Positions 17,412 through 25,726 of a stretch of 64,000 nucleotides of DNA are shown piece by piece; the first letter of the stretch is position 1, and each line of letters begins with the position of its first letter. Below the pieces are notes generated by a model, which saw nothing but the letters and a program-made list of their open reading frames with translations, did not search any database and was not told the DNA's origin. This DNA comes from SIG607 sp045592625 (GTDB lineage: Bacteria > Bacillota > Clostridia > Oscillospirales > Acutalibacteraceae). Both the position numbers and the translations under genes were made by a program. The stretch lies in the NCBI GenBank assembly GCA_045592625.1, contig JAZNVC010000001.1:1-64000 (forward strand), given 5' to 3'.

Positions 17412-19187
17412 TTAAAGAGCAAATCTCTTTTTGCCAACTACTACAAGAGCAGCAACAGCCATAAGAGCAACTACTGCAAATACTGCAACGTTAGCTGCAT
17501 CAGAGGTTTCAGGAGAGGTCTTAACTATTTCTGCTTCAAGAACATACTCAGCTTCAAGGTTTGCATTGAAGGTAAGAATGCCGTCGTTAATTTCGATTTC
17601 TACCTCTTCACGCTGGCCTGCTGCGTTAACCTTATAAATCTTGAAGTTCTTTAAGCCCTCTAATTCATTGGTATCCATTCCGAATTTTACTTCGCCTTCA
17701 AGAGTAGCATACTCGGAAGCGAAAGTAAAGGTAACCTCAACCTTGTTGTTTTCTTCGTCAGCATCTACATCACCAACAATAGTGATATCTTCAGGAAGTA
17801 CGGCTTCGTCAGATTCGAAATAAAGACCGTCGTTTTCTACAACTTTGTCGAGTTTAGCAATGTCGTGTTCTTCAACCTCTTCACAACCGTCGTTTACACA
17901 AGCGATGGTGTAAAGACCTTTTTCATCAGCTGTAGGATTCTTAACAACTACTTTTTCACCGGTGAAATCATGCTCGAGAGCAGCAACTTCTTCGTCTTCG
18001 GTATGCTCACAGCCTTCCTGCTGACATACGTAAACCTTTTTACCTGCTACTCCGCACTTAGGAGCTTCATAAGCTTCTACATCTTCAACCATAATGTGTT
18101 CAAGAGCTGCTACGGGTTCTTCTTTTTCGCCAACAGGACAGCCGGCTCTCTGGCAAACGTAAACCTTCTTACCTGCAACGCCGCACTTAGGTGCTTCGCA
18201 TTTGCTTTCATCAAGTTTCCAGTCGTGAGCGATTTCAGCACCGATCTTAACATCGGTTTCATCACAACCTTCACGAGTACACTCATAAGTTACGTCAGCG
18301 GTTTCGCCGCAAACCTTAGAAGCGTCAGCAGTACCGTTATCCCATTCATGTTCAAGAGCGTCTACCTTTTCGGTTTTGGTCGCAACAGGACAGCCCTCAT
18401 TAGTACAGGTGAAATATTTCTTGCCTTCTACTCCGCACTTAGGTGCTTCGTATAATGCTTCGTCTTCAACCCATTTGTGCTCAAGAGCGGGAATTTCTTT
18501 AGTATCAAGAACTTCTCCGCAAGCTGTACATTTAATTACAGCTTTGCCTGCAACGCCGCATTTAGCGGCTTCGATTTCTTCGGGTTCGCCCGGGTTGTGT
18601 TCTTTACACTCTACTTTGAAAGAAGCGTCAGCACCCTCGGTAATAACATAGGCTACAGGGGGGTTGGAATCGTCAACACAAGATATGTTTTTAATAGAGA
18701 ATGTATATGTGCCAACCTTTTCAGGAAGAAGGAAATATGCATAACCTAACAAACCTTCTTCTGTACCGATACCATCAGTACCTATGGTTGTCTGAACGAT
18801 CTGATAGTAGGTTTTGCCACCCTCAGCAAAGCAACCAACGGTGTCGCCTAAAATAATGTCACCATCCTTGAAGGTTCCTCCGTCAAAACCTTTAAGTTCT
18901 TTCTCTTTGCCTCTGTCATCTAACCATTTTTCATAGAAATATTCAATACCTTCATTGCTGTATATTCTATAGTTTAAAACGTTAGCATAGCCTGTATTAT
19001 CTTTAATATATACAGGAAGTTTAATTACATCTGCAACAGTACCATCATGATAAGACTTTGTAGATACCTCGGCTTCGCCGAATGCTAAAGTAGCTGTAGG
19101 AGCTGCAGCGCTGATAGCAAGTACAGGTACAAGCAATGCGGCAAGCACTACAACTGAAAGAACTATAGCTAAAAGTTTCTTTTTCAT
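17412..19187 (-). CDS. Surface protein: cohesin-like domain, six Cys3His repeats, sorting-like C-terminus
   Basis: 591 aa: signal peptide (1-28); a cohesin-like beta-sandwich (about 31-195); six tandem repeats of about 40 aa (about 197-455), each with a CG.AG..-type Cys, then C-x(2-4)-C, and closing with ALEH or similar; an Ig/cohesin-like beta domain (about 460-550); and a C-terminal SPETSD motif, hydrophobic helix and KKRFAL tail that look like a non-canonical sortase signal. The sixth repeat lacks its first Cys. The Cys/His pattern suggests structural metal sites or disulfides. The ATG at 19187 is chosen over an in-frame GTG inside the AAAGGTGA ribosome site. Function unknown; likely an abundant wall or scaffold protein, given its consensus promoter. 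Confidence 0.75.
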   Translation of the reverse strand: MKKKLLAIVLSVVVLAALLVPVLAISAAAPTATLAFGEAEVSTKSYHDGTVADVIKLPVYIKDNTGYANVLNYRIYSNEGIEYFYEKWLDDRGKEKELKGFDGGTFKDGDIILGDTVGCFAEGGKTYYQIVQTTIGTDGIGTEEGLLGYAYFLLPEKVGTYTFSIKNISCVDDSNPPVAYVITEGADASFKVECKEHNPGEPEEIEAAKCGVAGKAVIKCTACGEVLDTKEIPALEHKWVEDEALYEAPKCGVEGKKYFTCTNEGCPVATKTEKVDALEHEWDNGTADASKVCGETADVTYECTREGCDETDVKIGAEIAHDWKLDESKCEAPKCGVAGKKVYVCQRAGCPVGEKEEPVAALEHIMVEDVEAYEAPKCGVAGKKVYVCQQEGCEHTEDEEVAALEHDFTGEKVVVKNPTADEKGLYTIACVNDGCEEVEEHDIAKLDKVVENDGLYFESDEAVLPEDITIVGDVDADEENNKVEVTFTFASEYATLEGEVKFGMDTNELEGLKNFKIYKVNAAGQREEVEIEINDGILTFNANLEAEYVLEAEIVKTSPETSDAANVAVFAVVALMAVAALVVVGKKRFAL

Positions 19188-19253
19188 TTGAATCACCTTT
19201 TTATCCTTTTCTAAAAATTTTCATAACATCCCTAAGGACAATTACTTGAGTTT

Positions 19254-19282
19254 ATTATAAACAACGAGCGACGCAATGTCAA
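19254..19282 (-). promoter_or_regulatory. Perfect-consensus sigma-A promoter of the Cys3His surface protein
   Basis: TTGACA (19277-19282), 17 bp, TATAAT (19254-19259) on the minus strand: full consensus at both hexamers, implying strong expression. Confidence 0.9.
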
Positions 19283-19363
19283 CTATTTTTTTGATAAAAT
19301 ACACAATTTTTTTAAAAAAATTAAACATCTTATGCCAAAAATTTCAAAAACTAGAAAACATAA

Positions 19364-20923
19364 CTAAGCCAGACCCGCAAGTTTGAGTTTTAAAATAGCA
19401 AGATCAGCGGCATCTACTTTGCCGTCAATATTCATGTCCCCTGCCGTTTTATCAGCCTCGCCCAATCCTGCAAGAAACAGCTTCATAAGAGCAAGGTCAA
19501 CCGCATCCGCTTCACCGTCACCGTTTAAATCACCCGGCACAACACTTTTTATTAAATCTGCAAGAGCCGACGGATAGGGTTTTTCTTTGCCGTAGGTCCA
19601 TTCTCCGCCGTCAAAACGATGGTCGGACAGTTGTTTCAAAGGTTTTATCTCACTTATTTCGTCCTCTGAAGGATTCCCAAAGGCATAAGCCTGACTAACC
19701 GTTTCATATGAAATTTTGCCAAAGCAGGCTTTTAGCCCATTACCCGTGCACAGCGAATATACTCTCTGAACCTTTCCCGAAGTGTTTCCCGAAATACCGC
19801 CCGAAAGAGAAGCTTCTATGGTTCCCTCACTTACACAGTCGGTTATATTCGAATAGGTATTTGTCACTCCGGCTATACCGCCCGCAACTACAGCTTTACC
19901 TATAGCCACGTTGGTTGCACACTGAGAAATAGAGTAGGAGTTTCTGCCGGCAATGCCTCCTACGCTGTTATTTCCGTAAAGCTCACCCGATACAAAGCAT
20001 TCTTTAATGGAACCGAAATTCATTCCGCAAACAATACCTATGTTTGCGGTGGATTCTCCTGTGCGGTCATAGTTATTAAGACTTTCTTCGGTAATACTAT
20101 CGTCAGGCGGCGTCCACACTTCTTTATCATCATAATCGATATCGCCTATTACGCTTGGAGCAGAAGCAGCCATAGACATATTTATGCCTATTCTGCCGTC
20201 AACAACCGCATCTTTTATGCGAAGAGAAGTAATCGACCCATAATTCACTCCGAAAAGACCGCAATAATTATAGTACGCTTTATTTATGGTAAGTCCCGAA
20301 ATAGTGTATCCGTTACCAACAAATTCTCCTTTAAAGGCTTCCTCCTGTTTAATCACCGCACCGATAGGAATCCAGCCAAAGCCGTCATTATAAAAAGCTC
20401 CACCCTCTGCAAAATCCTCAGGGGTAAACTGAATATCGTTCATAAGCATATATGCACCGCTTAAATTGTTGCGAATGTTATTAAGGTCTTCCTTTGTATA
20501 TATATGGGTGTATTTAGGGGTCACAGTTATTTTTGCCGTATCGGTTCCCAAATTAACGCTTCCCTCATCGGTTTCGCAAACAATATTTTTTAGTGTTAAA
20601 ACTGCATTCCCCTTCCTATATGCTGTGCAGTAAAGCACAAAAGGCTCATTTGACGGGATAAAAGTAACCGTATATTCACCTGTTTGGATATCAAAGCCTA
20701 TACCATCACCGCTAAAGGTGGGAAAATAAATGCTATAAGCAATGTTGGCGGTCACTTTTTTTACGTTACCGCTGACCTCTATTTTAAGGGATGCTTCATT
20801 ATTGATTTCGATAGTTTCCTCGACAAAGCCTATATTTACCGAAACATCATTACCCGCATAAACGCTTAATCCGGTAAGTATAAAACCGATACATAAAATA
20901 AAAGCAAATATCCTCTTTATCAT
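19364..20923 (-). CDS. Secreted dockerin protein with GLUG repeats
   Basis: 519 aa: signal peptide (1-23), a cohesin-like N-terminal beta domain (about 24-130), a central beta-helix-like region of GLUG-type repeats (about 200-430; GYTISGLTI, GLFGVNYGSI, GGIAGRN, GGISGNTSG), and a C-terminal type I dockerin with two calcium loops (GDLNGDGEADAVDLALMK and GDMNIDGKVDAADLAILK). The dockerin should bind a cohesin such as those in neighbouring genes. GLUG repeats occur in adhesins and peptidases; no catalytic domain is visible. Own promoter; no clear terminator in the 80 bp after it. Confidence 0.85.
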   Translation of the reverse strand: MIKRIFAFILCIGFILTGLSVYAGNDVSVNIGFVEETIEINNEASLKIEVSGNVKKVTANIAYSIYFPTFSGDGIGFDIQTGEYTVTFIPSNEPFVLYCTAYRKGNAVLTLKNIVCETDEGSVNLGTDTAKITVTPKYTHIYTKEDLNNIRNNLSGAYMLMNDIQFTPEDFAEGGAFYNDGFGWIPIGAVIKQEEAFKGEFVGNGYTISGLTINKAYYNYCGLFGVNYGSITSLRIKDAVVDGRIGINMSMAASAPSVIGDIDYDDKEVWTPPDDSITEESLNNYDRTGESTANIGIVCGMNFGSIKECFVSGELYGNNSVGGIAGRNSYSISQCATNVAIGKAVVAGGIAGVTNTYSNITDCVSEGTIEASLSGGISGNTSGKVQRVYSLCTGNGLKACFGKISYETVSQAYAFGNPSEDEISEIKPLKQLSDHRFDGGEWTYGKEKPYPSALADLIKSVVPGDLNGDGEADAVDLALMKLFLAGLGEADKTAGDMNIDGKVDAADLAILKLKLAGLA

Positions 20924-20980
20924 TTACAGCACTCCGTAAGATTTATTTTTAAAAAACCAAACAAACTTTAACATATGAAT

Positions 20981-21009
20981 ATTATACATTATTTATAAAA
21001 AGAAATCAA
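20981..21009 (-). promoter_or_regulatory. Sigma-A promoter of the GLUG-dockerin gene
   Basis: TTGATT (21004-21009), 17 bp, TATAAT (20981-20986) on the minus strand. Confidence 0.75.
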
Positions 21010-21014
21010 CCGAC

Positions 21015-21051
21015 AAAAAATGCCTGACCGATTGAGTTTATCGGTCAGGCA
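21015..21051 (-). terminator. Terminator of the cohesin-dockerin gene
   Basis: 12-bp stem TGCCTGACCGAT/ATCGGTCAGGCA followed by six T on the minus strand. Confidence 0.9.
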
Positions 21052-21070
21052 AAACTTTGATTTAAATTAT

Positions 21071-21736
21071 TTAATACCCTGCCAAAACAAGTTTTAATAA
21101 TGCAAGGTCGGTAGAGGTAATGTCGCCGTCGCCGTTAAGATCGGCACCTGCAGCGGCATCTGACTTATCCATAAGCTTTACAAGGATATACTTCATTAGG
21201 GCAAGGTCTGTAGCATCGGCTACGCCATTACCGTCAACGTCACCGCGAACGATAACTAAACCGGGAACTATAACATTTATAACGCACTCGCTGTCACGCA
21301 CATTTATATCTTCTTGGCCGTTTTTGGCGGTAGCGGAAATGTTAACAGTCTTTTCACCTTCACTTGTTGCAGTAAAGGTAACCTTTGCAATGCAGCAGTC
21401 ATCATCAATACCCGCTTCATAAACAACGGTAATAACATTTCCGTTAAGAGAAGCATTACCTGCTACGCCGTCTTCTACGTCTTTAAGAGTAATACCTTCG
21501 GGAAGGTCTAAAGTAATTTCAACTTCGGTAACACCGGGATTTTCGCAGATAATCAAATCAACGGTAATATCGCTTCCGTTTGTAACCTGTGTATTTTCAA
21601 AATATACGGTTGTTGCGCTGAATATATCGCCTACATCAACCGAGGAATCGTCATCTCTGTCCGCATAAACACAAATGCCAAAAGACAAGCTAAACATTAA
21701 CAGAACAGAAAGTAAAACAGCCAGTAGTTTTTTCAT
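21071..21736 (-). CDS. Small secreted cohesin-dockerin adaptor
   Basis: 221 aa: signal peptide (1-24), one cohesin domain (about 32-158; ITVDLIICENPGVTEVEITL start and VTFTATSEGEKTV late strand) and a C-terminal dockerin with two calcium loops (GDVDGNGVADATDLALMK and ADLNGDGDITSTDLALLK). Having both partners on one chain lets it link an anchored cohesin to another dockerin protein, or form chains, if specificities match. The ATG at 21736 follows GAAGGTG; an in-frame start 21 bases upstream precedes this site and is rejected. Confidence 0.88.
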   Translation of the reverse strand: MKKLLAVLLSVLLMFSLSFGICVYADRDDDSSVDVGDIFSATTVYFENTQVTNGSDITVDLIICENPGVTEVEITLDLPEGITLKDVEDGVAGNASLNGNVITVVYEAGIDDDCCIAKVTFTATSEGEKTVNISATAKNGQEDINVRDSECVINVIVPGLVIVRGDVDGNGVADATDLALMKYILVKLMDKSDAAAGADLNGDGDITSTDLALLKLVLAGY

Positions 21737-21778
21737 ATTTATACACCTTCTAAGCAAATGTTATTTTTAATCGAGTAC

Positions 21779-21807
21779 AGTGTATCATAACTTTTTCTCT
21801 TTGTCAA
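21779..21807 (-). promoter_or_regulatory. Sigma-A promoter of the cohesin-dockerin adaptor
   Basis: TTGACA (21802-21807), 17 bp, TACACT (21779-21784) on the minus strand. Confidence 0.8.
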
Positions 21808-21832
21808 TCAACTGTTGCGTTTTGGGTTTTTA

Positions 21833-22714
21833 TTACATATTATCGTAAAGTCCTTGCTGTTCGAGAGCAGAAACTGCGGCAACCACCGATTCCTTATCCT
21901 CTTTATAGGTTACGCCGTACCATTTATCCTCGGCAACCAGAACCTTTACCTTTTTCTCATTTTTATCAATAAGTTCTGCAACCGCCATAGGCAATAAACA
22001 TTCGGATTTAGGAACATCAAGATTATCCTTAAGGAAGTTTATAAAATATTCATTGAGATATCCGAAAACATCTTCGGTAAAGCCCCACATATTCATAGAA
22101 ACAACGGTATCGGGCTCCATCTGAATCCAATTTTCGCCGTCCTTTGTATAGCGACAGGCGGCATCTATTTTAGTTCTTTCCTCTACATATGTTAAAAAGC
22201 CGTTTTCTTCTTTGCAAACACCGCGTGATACCGTACCGTTTTCGGTAAGGGTATTAGAAAGTCTAAAACCTACCATTGCATAGTCGCCTGTTTGAAGTTT
22301 TAAGAAATCGTACATCTTTTTAAATGCAGATTTTCCGTAATAATCGTCGGCATTTACCACTATAAAGGGCTCGCTTATTAAATCCTTGCAGCAAAGAATT
22401 GCCTGAGTAGTGCCCCAAGGCTTTGTTCTGTCTATTGGCGGGGTAAATCCTTCGGGAAGGTCGGCTATTTCCTGAAATGCATATTCTACCTTTACCTTTT
22501 TGGCAATACGGTCTCCAACAATACGTTTAAAGTCATTTTCTATTTCGTGCTTGATGACAAAAACAACCTTATCAAAACCTGCTTCTATAGCATCATACAC
22601 AGAAAAGTCAAGAATAACCTCTCCGTTTTTACCAACTGGCTCAAGCTGTTTAAGACCGCCGAAGCGACTGCCCATACCTGCCGCCATTACTACTAATGTT
22701 GCGTGAAAACTCAT
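21833..22714 (-). CDS. Sugar nucleotidyltransferase
   Basis: 293 aa. The N-terminal signature MAAGMGSRFGGLKQ is the nucleotide-binding loop of NTP-transferases acting on sugar 1-phosphates, followed by the KPWGTTQAIL segment and the metal-binding NADDYYG motif. It should make an NDP-sugar for extracellular polysaccharide or envelope glycan synthesis. Its start overlaps the stop of the upstream glycosyltransferase gene by 4 bp, so both are one transcript. Substrate not determined; the sequence differs from canonical GalU or RfbA in length. Confidence 0.85.
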   Translation of the reverse strand: MSFHATLVVMAAGMGSRFGGLKQLEPVGKNGEVILDFSVYDAIEAGFDKVVFVIKHEIENDFKRIVGDRIAKKVKVEYAFQEIADLPEGFTPPIDRTKPWGTTQAILCCKDLISEPFIVVNADDYYGKSAFKKMYDFLKLQTGDYAMVGFRLSNTLTENGTVSRGVCKEENGFLTYVEERTKIDAACRYTKDGENWIQMEPDTVVSMNMWGFTEDVFGYLNEYFINFLKDNLDVPKSECLLPMAVAELIDKNEKKVKVLVAEDKWYGVTYKEDKESVVAAVSALEQQGLYDNM

Positions 22715-24090
22715 TTGTCTTCTTCCTTTCGTTTATCTATTGGTTTAACGTTGGCGTTTGCCTTTGCGTCAAAGCCTTCTGTACTTTCTTTCATAAATAA
22801 AATCTTAATGGTCATAAGAAGGAGCTTTATATCAAGGAATATTGAGTATTGCTCTATATATATGAGGTCCATTTTAAGTTTATCTTCAGGTGTTGTATTA
22901 TATTTTCCGTAAATCTGTGCATATCCCGTAAGTCCGCCTTTTACACGGTGGCGAAGATTGAAGTCGGGATACATTTTTGTATATTCATATACGTTTTCAA
23001 CCCTTTCGGGACGCGGTCCCACAAGGGACATATCTCCGAACAGGATATTGAAAAACTGGGGAAGCTCATCAACCCTTATGGGACGTATAAATTTTCCTAC
23101 AGGAGTGATACGGTCATCGTCCGATTCCGCCTTTTTTGCACCGTCCTTATCGGCATCTACTATCATTGAACGGAATTTTAATACGTTGAATATTTTTCCG
23201 TTTTTGGTAACGCGGTTTTGCTTAAAGAAAACAGGACCGCCGTCGCAAAGCTTTATGGCAAGGGCGGTAATCAGCATTATAGGAGAGGTAAGAATTATTC
23301 CTATTAAAGATACCGCTATGTCAAAGGCTCGTTTTATAAATTCCTGTTCTAAACGTACGCCTCGGTTTCTGCACATCATAATGGGGGTATCGGAAATCTG
23401 AATTTGGTCGGAATTTCTGATAATTACGTCGGCACTGGAGGGCAGAACGTAAGTACGCTTTTGCTGTGAATAGCAATAACGGAGCAAATCATTTTTAAGG
23501 TCTTTATTTACATCGCAAAGAAGCACCGCTTCAAAGGAATCAATAAGCCTCTTTATTTCCTCAGGGGAAGCCCTGTTAACCGAAACACCCCGTTCAACAT
23601 TAAATCTGTCAGGGATTTTTGAAACCTTACGGATAATGGCGGTGCCCTCGGCGTCATCGGCAAAAATTGCCAACATTCTTCTGGCGGGATAAAGTTTAAA
23701 ATAAATGGTATTACAGCCGTAAGCGGCTATTAAAGCAACCAATATCTGATAAACAAAGCCCCAGATAAACGCAACCGGCATAATAAGCTGCTGTGTAATA
23801 AGGCAAAGCTCAAAAAACATTATTATATTTGTAAACACAAGTGAAAGGCACAGGCTGTAGGCAACCTCATGAAGTCGGCTCACACCTATTTTAAAGGCAC
23901 CGTAAAGTTCTCCGAAAAGAACTATTAAGAGCAAATATGATGCAACCACCACATAATTTACTACCTTTGAAATCATTGTTTCGCCGTAAAATGTGTACCA
24001 CACATTTACAAAGCCCAAGGTGAGTGCGGCAATTACCAAAAATTTCATTACCATCATAATAGACTTTCTGAATTTTTGTAAAAACTTCAT
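22711..24090 (-). CDS. Polyprenyl-phosphate glycosyl-1-phosphate transferase (WcaJ/WbaP type)
   Basis: 459 aa: about four membrane segments in the first 130 residues, a nucleotide-binding-like middle region, a fifth hydrophobic segment (about 255-285) and the conserved bacterial sugar transferase domain to the end (GGPVFFKQNRVTKNGK, FKFRSM-like LKFRSM, VDELPQFFNIL, DMSLVGPRPE, KGGLTGYAQ). It attaches the first sugar phosphate to undecaprenyl phosphate on the inner membrane face, starting an exopolysaccharide or glycan repeat. Coupled to the downstream nucleotidyltransferase. No polymerase or flippase gene is adjacent. Confidence 0.92.
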   Translation of the reverse strand: MKFLQKFRKSIMMVMKFLVIAALTLGFVNVWYTFYGETMISKVVNYVVVASYLLLIVLFGELYGAFKIGVSRLHEVAYSLCLSLVFTNIIMFFELCLITQQLIMPVAFIWGFVYQILVALIAAYGCNTIYFKLYPARRMLAIFADDAEGTAIIRKVSKIPDRFNVERGVSVNRASPEEIKRLIDSFEAVLLCDVNKDLKNDLLRYCYSQQKRTYVLPSSADVIIRNSDQIQISDTPIMMCRNRGVRLEQEFIKRAFDIAVSLIGIILTSPIMLITALAIKLCDGGPVFFKQNRVTKNGKIFNVLKFRSMIVDADKDGAKKAESDDDRITPVGKFIRPIRVDELPQFFNILFGDMSLVGPRPERVENVYEYTKMYPDFNLRHRVKGGLTGYAQIYGKYNTTPEDKLKMDLIYIEQYSIFLDIKLLLMTIKILFMKESTEGFDAKANANVKPIDKRKEEDK

Positions 24091-24135
24091 ATTAATCCTT
24101 TCAAAACGGTTCTATTTACGTAACCATATATTATA

Positions 24136-24163
24136 ATTATATAATATTCCACGATTTTGTCAA
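24136..24163 (-). promoter_or_regulatory. Sigma-A promoter of the glycosyltransferase pair
   Basis: TTGACA (24158-24163), 16 bp, TATAAT (24136-24141) on the minus strand. Confidence 0.75.
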
Positions 24164-24179
24164 GTGAAAGGGGAAATTT

Positions 24180-24770
24180 ATGCTGTCTTTAGTCGTAAGC
24201 GTACCTATGAAAAGAAGAACCCTTTTGGAACGGCTTCATCTTTGCAAAAAAGAAAAAATAATTAAGGAAAGTCACTCCTTAGAAACAGCAGGAGAAATAA
24301 ACATTTATAAAATATATCACTTTTCAAAAAAACCTTTTTGGGATAAAGAAAGATTGCAAAAGGCTTTAAAGGAAAACCTTTACAGTTCGTTCTCAGACGT
24401 ACCCACCGAGTATCTTAAGGAAGCGGTTGTTTTAAGGTTAATTGAAACACTGAAAAAGGAAAAAGGGAAAACGGTATATTTGAACAAAAGTCTTTGCGAC
24501 ACACCTTATCTTGCCCAGATTTGCCGATATTCTAAAAGAGTATATATAGAAAGTGATACACTTCCCCCTAATGCCGAGGAAATATATAAAAATTTCGGCA
24601 CTCTTCCCTTTCTCTCCTCCTGTCCCGTCGGGGCTGATATTTCCCCCGATATAAACATTCCCTTTTTTGTAAAGTTACCAAGAGAGGTGGAGGAAATTCG
24701 CCCCAAGGAATTTTCGGCAGTACTTTTTGCAGGACTGATTTTTAAAGAAAACGGAATATTTATAATTTAA
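24180..24770 (+). CDS. Hypothetical protein, 196 aa
   Basis: Not recognised. A soluble, lysine/leucine-rich protein without signal peptide or membrane segment. The AAAGGGG ribosome site 5 bp before the ATG and a clean terminator after the stop support a real gene. Residues about 95-130 (KGKTVYLNKSLCDT...YSKRVYIESDT) could be a Rossmann-like strand/loop pair. It sits alone on the plus strand between minus-strand genes, divergent from the glycosyltransferase operon. No function is assigned. Confidence 0.65.
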   Translation: MLSLVVSVPMKRRTLLERLHLCKKEKIIKESHSLETAGEINIYKIYHFSKKPFWDKERLQKALKENLYSSFSDVPTEYLKEAVVLRLIETLKKEKGKTVYLNKSLCDTPYLAQICRYSKRVYIESDTLPPNAEEIYKNFGTLPFLSSCPVGADISPDINIPFFVKLPREVEEIRPKEFSAVLFAGLIFKENGIFII

Positions 24771-24800
24771 AAATCGGCAGTAATAGTTCTGCCGATTTTT
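24771..24800. terminator. Bidirectional terminator between convergent genes
   Basis: AAATCGGCAG/CTGCCGATTT stem with T-run on plus and A/T-rich flank on minus, between the 196-aa gene and mrp. Confidence 0.85.
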
Positions 24801-24805
24801 ATAAT

Positions 24806-25627
24806 TTACAGTTTTAATAACGTCTCCACTGCAGTTTTCATAACCGAGGTGTCAGCCTTTTCGATACAACCGTTATCCACCATAACCGCCATATCGGGAT
24901 TTATGGGAAGCTGTGCAAGAAGAGGTACCCCTAATTCGTCTGCAATGGTCTGTGTTTTGCCCTCTCCAAAAAGATGAACCTTTTTGCCGCAATCGGGGCA
25001 CTCAATATAGCTCATATTTTCCACTATGCCCAGCACGGGAATGTTCATCATTTGTGCCATTTTATAAGCCTTTTTAACTATCATTGAAACCAAATCCTGA
25101 GGAGAAGTTACAATAACGATTCCCGAAAGAGGAAGGCTTTGGAAAACGGTAAGAGGCACATCGCCCGTTCCGGGAGGACAGTCAACAAACATATAGTCAA
25201 CGTCATTCCAGATAACGTCACTCCAAAATTGCTTTACTGCACCTGCAATAACAGGTCCGCGCCATACAACAGGAGCATTGGCATCCTCTAACAGAAGATT
25301 TATGGACATAAGTTTAATGCCCTCTTTGGTAATTGCAGGGAAAATGCCTAAATCGTTTCCTTCAGCACGGTCAGTAATACCAAAAGCCTTTGGAATAGAC
25401 GGACCGGTGATATCGGCATCAAGTATTGCCACCTCTTTACCCTCTTTACGCATAGCAACGCTAAGCAGTGACGTAACCATTGATTTGCCAACGCCGCCCT
25501 TACCGCTGACAACACCTATTACCTTTTTAATATTATTAAGCTGGTTGGTAGGCTCAATAAGACTTTCATTTTTTCTATCGGAGCAGTTTGCAGAACAGGT
25601 ACTGCAGTTATGTGTGCATTCACTCAT
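24806..25627 (-). CDS. Mrp/NBP35-family Fe-S cluster carrier ATPase
   Basis: 273 aa. Deviant Walker A KGGVGKSM, an LDADITGPS switch region, DCPPGTGD, and a C-terminal CPDC pair (in ECPDCGKK) that bridges an Fe-S cluster between subunits in this family. A short N-terminal Cys cluster (C4, C8, C11, C15) recalls the extra cluster of Nbp35-type members. It stores and transfers Fe-S clusters in the cytosol. The ATG at 25627 follows AAAGGTGA; an upstream GTG within this site is rejected. Confidence 0.92.
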   Translation of the reverse strand: MSECTHNCSTCSANCSDRKNESLIEPTNQLNNIKKVIGVVSGKGGVGKSMVTSLLSVAMRKEGKEVAILDADITGPSIPKAFGITDRAEGNDLGIFPAITKEGIKLMSINLLLEDANAPVVWRGPVIAGAVKQFWSDVIWNDVDYMFVDCPPGTGDVPLTVFQSLPLSGIVIVTSPQDLVSMIVKKAYKMAQMMNIPVLGIVENMSYIECPDCGKKVHLFGEGKTQTIADELGVPLLAQLPINPDMAVMVDNGCIEKADTSVMKTAVETLLKL

Positions 25628-25654
25628 TTTTATCACCTTTTTATAGTTTTACAA

Positions 25655-25683
25655 ATTATAATAAACTTATTACTTAAAGTAAT
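25655..25683 (-). promoter_or_regulatory. Promoter of mrp with overlapping palindrome
   Basis: TATAAT (25655-25660) with a weak -35 ATTACT (25678-25683) at 17 bp. A palindrome with 7-bp arms (ATTACTT-A-AAGTAAT, 25669-25683) covers the -35 and part of the spacer, a plausible operator. Confidence 0.5.
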
Positions 25684-25692
25684 CGGTTTCGT

Positions 25693-25721
25693 GAAAATGA
25701 CCTTGCCCAGCAAGGTCATTT
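25693..25721 (-). terminator. Terminator of the double-cohesin gene
   Basis: AATGACCTTG/CAAGGTCATT stem followed by TTT on the minus strand, just past the stop at 25727. Confidence 0.75.
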
Positions 25722-25726
25722 AAAGG

